From positions 85,203,221-85,267,220 of the forward strand of contig CM059973.1 in the NCBI GenBank assembly GCA_030490835.1: a stretch of DNA of 64,000 nucleotides, read 5' to 3'. The number at the start of each line of letters is the position of its first letter. Within the stretch, counting starts at the first letter, position 1. Below the pieces are notes generated by a model that was given only the letters and a program-made list of their open reading frames with translations, was not told the DNA's origin and searched no databases. The DNA is from Annona cherimola (taxonomy: Eukaryota > Streptophyta > Magnoliopsida > Magnoliales > Annonaceae). The translations under genes and the position numbers were made by a program. Positions 61,001 to 64,000 of this stretch are shown here, piece after piece.

Positions 61001-63700
61001 TTCATCAACATTTTCTGCAGTTTCTTTTACCTGTGTCAGTTACCAGAAATTTAAACATGAACTATTGTAATGCACATATTTCAAAGCTGTGCAAAACTTA
61101 TAATGGATTTACATATATGTGACATAACTTCCGAATCTTCAAATTACCCAACATAACACGCAAAAACTGAGAATCTGTATTACTTCGAAAATCAATGTAT
61201 GCAACTAATCTTCAACAATATTATCAAAACAAAGCCCTGGGAGAAAACTTTAAATCGAACAGATGGAGTAGAACTTGCATTTCATTAGACTCACTGATAA
61301 ATATATGGGCACAAGTGTCTACATTTAATTAACAGAGTTTTCACTCCACTAATAAAGCTAATTATTAAACCATAAAGACTAAAATTACAAAATTAAATAA
61401 AATACATGGCTTCATTTATATGTAATCATTGCCTTAATGCTTCAAATGTGTAAGTTATTTTTCATTCAGGTTTTAGAGTATGTTAATATGAGGGGTGCAA
61501 CTTGGGCCGGGTTGAGCCCGAACTCGGCCCGCCGAACCCGATTTTGAACGGTATTGAAACTTGCTTTTCGTAATCCAAACCCGAGGAACCCGATTTGTAA
61601 ATATGCTAGGGTTAGGGTTTAAGTGAACCCGAGCTTGATTTCCCATTTTATATTTATTATAAATTATATTATATATATTAGTTAAACAATATTTCTTTAT
61701 ATTTTATGTTATTATATCTATATTTGAATACATGTTTGGCATATTGTAATTTTATTATAAATAAAGTATATTATTTTCATTTATATTTATTTTTTATTTC
61801 TATCAGTTACTTTTACACTCATTAATTATCTTCCTTTATCTTATTTTTTATGTTAAATTTTTTCTAAAAATATTCTTTATATTACTATTTTTTGAAAAAT
61901 ATGTAATTTGATTATATATTATTATGTTTACTTCCATGATTTGTTATTATTATTTATTCATATGAAATTCTAAACTTATCACTTTTAAATAAAATGTAAA
62001 TTCATCAACATAAATTTCAACCCGAACCCGATTTTCAAAAATAGGGTTAGGGTTTAGGTTTTACAAATAGAATTAGGGTTAGGGTTAGGGTTGATGTTTT
62101 ATAAATAGGGTTAGGATTATGGTCAAGGTGAACCTGAGTTTCATGAACCCAAGTTGCACCCCTAGTTAATATTGGAAGTAACATGGTCGTGCGCCTTCAA
62201 GTATAATATACCTAAAAGGTGGCTTAACTTGGTTATTCTATCCAAGCTCTACTTCTTTTTTTCTCTATCTTTTTTTTTTTTTTTTCTGATTGCATGTCCA
62301 AGCTCTACTTTGATGTGGCATTTTTTAACATCGTAGTAAATTAGCAACCCAATTATCCCTCTATAATGTAAACAGTGCAATTCAGATGATGTGCATGCGA
62401 CATATTCTAGTAGACCTAAAAGTTGGCTTGACTTGGTTAGTCAATCCAAGCTCTACTTCAACATGGAATTTCCAATTCTTCCTCTATAATGTCAATGACA
62501 TTATTCAAATGATAAACAACATGGATTTCATACACATTGGTCACGTTCGTGACTACAGTTATTTATCACAGGAACTAAATAACAGAATAAACAAATGCAG
62601 TAGTTATTTATATGAAATGCCTCCAAACCTGAAGTGCACCCTCTTTTGCTTTTGTGTCTGGAATACAGTTCTGAAGGGATTCAACATGTTCACTGCCATC
62701 TAGTTGCACCCCAATGAAATACTGAACCTCGCCCTGTTTGATTAAGATAATTATTAAGTTAACAATATAAGAATGCAGCAACAACAGAACAAGAAACACA
62801 AAGGAACAATTAAAACAATGTGAAATTAGAAAAATTTTCATGTCTACCTTTTGATCACGCATAGGCTGCAAGTGGAACAAGTTCCAGAACTTCTTTCCTG
62901 TATAAATTTAAATAATTTGAAACATTTTAAAAAGAAAGATAAAGCTACAAGTAAATTTTGATAATTAATATTACAGTAATCACCGTCGAACCATCAGTTG
63001 TTACAGAATACAGAGCCTTCATTGTATCATATTCCAACTTCTGTATGAATAGTCCAAAGGGGAACTTTCTAACACTGTTGGAACACGAATATTTCAACAA
63101 GTTTTCTAACCATTAGATGAAGATTCCTATAAACATGGGAGGTTAAGACTCATAAAGAAATCTTAAAATATACAAGATCTAGAATTGATCATTAAAGCTC
63201 CAGAAAACTAGAATTTTAAATAACTCTTAATACTTACTAAACGTTGAACGTTCAGTCAGAAAAATTTTGCACTTTTGTATGTGAATAATTTTAGAGATTG
63301 TTGAGCAATTATGGTTTATTATGCAAACTACTTAATAGTTGAACCATAATTTTCAGTGAGCAAAATAGTGCCCCACCTAAAACATTCATCATCAATGCCA
63401 TCAATTCTTTATTTTTGATTCAACAAGTTCAATCTCACTGAAAGCACCTCAGGGCAATGCATTTCCAGAGAAGCTTGCGCTCATTTGCTTATCAAAATCG
63501 ATGTTAGATTTTCAGTAACCTTAGAAAAGCATACTAACTACATATTCGATAATCAAACTCAACTCCCCGTTACACATTAGAAGAGAAGCATACCACTTTT
63601 TGTGTAGTTGATTAGTTGGACAGTGACATCAGTTTGGCTGTCAATAGCCTCTCTGATTTTTCTCACAGTTGCTGGATCGGTTTCGGGGCCTTGAAGGAAT
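49009..63700 (-). CDS. PHOT1: phototropin, C-terminal part (end of LOV2, linker, kinase); 5' half beyond the window
   Basis: Blue-light receptor kinase of the plasma membrane, driving phototropism, chloroplast movement and stomatal opening. Sixteen exons: 63700-63594, 62897-62848, 62733-62629, 61030-60971, 60885-60796, 59442-59366, 57240-57156, 56918-56838, 56355-56252, 54028-53979, 53444-53338, 52088-51966, 50854-50803, 50638-50526, 50074-49934, 49107-49009; all in phase, GT-AG, 480 aa. Numbering from the first whole codon: LOV2 remainder 1-66 ([29 protein letters not shown]); its FMN-linking Cys would be just upstream. Kinase: GSGDTGSV 157-164, AMK with K179, YRDLKPEN with D275, DFD 293-295 (the AGC-VIII variant of DFG), a basic insertion KKKHRKR at about 314-320, EEYIAPE ending 347. 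The tail is [12 protein letters not shown]. Blocks [22 protein letters not shown] and DPELxDxQTNVF favour PHOT1 over PHOT2. No stop or frameshift in the exons. Confidence 0.93.
49620..49644. repeat. 25-base A run in a phototropin intron
   Basis: The 350 bases before it (49260-49620) are of mixed composition and end in this A run, as a retro-inserted 3' end would. I could not find a matching target duplication or recognise a LINE, so only the A run itself is firm. Confidence 0.5.
55027..55573. repeat. inverted-repeat element of about 550 bp in a phototropin intron
   Basis: Left ATGAGTCCGGCTCATATAC, GTACTAATTCACTTTG and GTCTAGTTTAGGC are met in inverse order on the right (CAAAGTGAATTGGTAC, GCCTAAACTAGATG, GTCGGACTCAT). 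Arms of about 130 bases continue through AAATCCAATTCATCC / GGATTTAACAAAATC and GGTATCTAAATAAAAC. No target duplication was fixed and there is no coding capacity. Probably a MITE. Confidence 0.65.
57437..57639 (-). mobile_element. tRNA-derived SINE on the minus strand in a phototropin intron
   Basis: Reading the minus strand from 57639: head GTAGCCACTAGGGGGTTGCC with an A-box-like TTGCCTTGGTGG, then a B-box-like GTTCAATTTCC about 35 bases on, then a body ending before an A/T-rich tail. Flanks GTCTCTATATTTTT (57421-57434) and GTCTCTATGTTTTT (57640-57653) form a 14-base duplication with one mismatch. It lies on the same strand as the host gene and is not the same family as the SINE at 3319. Confidence 0.65.
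57668..58180. mobile_element. MULE-type MITE, copy B, in a phototropin intron
   Basis: Left GGCACATTCCACATATACCC opposes right GAGTATATGAGGAATTTACC. Both arms repeat CACTTATACCCGCGGATTTTAC-like units of about 28 bases. Flanks AAATTAAAA (57659-57667) and AAATTAAAT (58181-58189) form a 9-base duplication with one mismatch. Internal words (GAGATCCATTAAATAGG, ATAAAATCATAATTAGGGAT) match copy A at 45355-45820. Confidence 0.65.
58437..58700. repeat. inverted-repeat element of 264 bp in the same intron
   Basis: Arms of about 70 bases: left CTTGGATTTCGCAATCCATG ... CTCATTACATTTATTAATG, right the inverse (CATTAATAAATGTAATGAG ... CATGGATTGCAAAATCCAAG). A MITE is likely; no target duplication was found. 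Confidence 0.6.
59329..59346. repeat. (AG)9 near a phototropin 5' splice site
   Basis: On the transcript strand it is a CT tract about 20 bases downstream of the donor of exon 59442-59366. Confidence 0.8.
60211..60770. mobile_element. Tourist-like MITE, copy 10, interrupted by copy 11
   Basis: Ends GTGTGTGCTTGGG / CCCAACATGCCC with TAA at 60208-60210 and 60771-60773. Family sequence runs to 60462 and resumes at 60725 with TAAAAAGTTTTAG. The right end lies only 22-25 bases downstream (in transcript sense) of the 5' splice site at 60796/60795. Confidence 0.8.
60463..60724. mobile_element. Tourist-like MITE, copy 11, nested inside copy 10
   Basis: Ends GAGGTGTTTGG / CCCCAAACATATCC with TAA at 60460-60462 and 60725-60727. 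Opposite orientation to its host MITE. Confidence 0.8.
61490..62165. mobile_element. hAT-like MITE with telomere-like motifs in a phototropin intron
   Basis: Perfect 8-base duplication GTTAATAT at 61482-61489 and 62166-62173. Ends GAGGGGTGCAACTTGGG / CCCAAGTTGCACCCCTA. Subterminal AACCCGA words occur at both sides. TAGGGTTAGGG-type plant telomere-like repeats occur at about 61608-61622 and 62042-62118, within the element. The middle is very AT-rich and non-coding. Confidence 0.82.
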
Positions 63701-64000
63701 CTGCGAAAAGTCACCAAGTAAAAACAATTTCAGAATGTGAAGGACCGAAGTGAATTACCATTATTGAATGATATCAAATTTACAAAAACAAAACAGAATA
63801 AGTAATAAGAAGAAAAAAATTAGAGTAACACTAGGAAAGCTGATAGCATCAAAACCCTTCTCCGACATAGTCCCAATCTCCAACCAGACAGAAGCATGCG
63901 AGCATAGTTGACGCTAACAAATTGGGACAGTGGAATCGCGTAGACAAGCTCTCGACAGTGGAGGGATGGCTTTGGAGTTAAAAAGGAGGGCAATGAAAGT

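Noticed and set aside
62040..62110. Interstitial telomere repeat from a chromosome fusion
   Set aside because: The repeats sit between clean hAT-type ends with a perfect 8-base duplication, so transposition explains them.
62935..63110. Minus-strand intronic frame of about 55 codons (with [18 protein letters not shown])
   Set aside because: Not needed by the phototropin frame: flanking exons join exactly through a split Gly codon, and the product matches no family I know.
49009..63700. Assignment as PHOT2
   Set aside because: The ending DPELxDxQTNVF and the blocks [15 protein letters not shown] and NWALVRC are PHOT1-like; PHOT2 ends differently.
1..64000. CRISPR arrays, bacterial operons, rRNA genes
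   Set aside because: None seen; spliced plant genes and plant transposons account for the recognisable content.

Overview
This window looks like nuclear DNA of a flowering plant. It is AT-rich, its genes are split by GT-AG introns, and the gaps are filled with small non-autonomous DNA transposons and two tRNA-derived SINEs. I cannot name the species. All identifications come from reading translations by eye against remembered protein families; no database search was run.

Four protein-coding genes are well supported. (1) 14119-21375 (+), seven exons: plastid/mitochondrial phosphatidylglycerophosphate synthase (PGPS1-like, 352 aa). (2) 29819-35288 (+), four exons: a clade-D type 2C protein phosphatase (388 aa) whose leader carries two chained upstream ORFs. 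(3) 40111-44117 (-), four exons: a MOS11/CIP29-type mRNA-export protein (202 aa). (4) 49009-63700 (-), sixteen exons visible: the C-terminal part of a phototropin (rest of LOV2, linker, whole kinase domain), closest by motif to PHOT1. Its 5' half lies beyond the right edge. The PP2C and MOS11 genes converge; MOS11 and the phototropin gene are in tandem on the minus strand.

Region by region: 1-8.2 kb has no convincing complete gene, only foldback elements, a SINE with an 18-bp target duplication and a Tourist-like MITE. 8236-10664 is a Mutator-like element with long inverted ends and a 9-bp target duplication; it carries a decayed arginine decarboxylase fragment (a Pack-MULE). 10.7-14.1 kb is repeats, then PGPS1. 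21.4-28.5 kb is repeat-rich, including a 412-bp hairpin element inserted in a Tourist MITE. 28.5-35.3 kb is the PP2C gene. 35.8-37.1 kb is a hAT-like element. 39.8 kb has a 26-C run. 44.3-48.8 kb is a nest of MITEs. The phototropin introns hold a further SINE, a MULE-type MITE, two other inverted-repeat elements, a MITE-in-MITE nest and a hAT-like element with telomere-like motifs.

The four genes do not form a pathway. The most notable material is the transposon landscape (gene-fragment capture, nested MITEs, foldback elements sharing a core but with different ends) and the overlapping uORF chain ahead of the PP2C start codon. I saw nothing that is clearly a new gene system.
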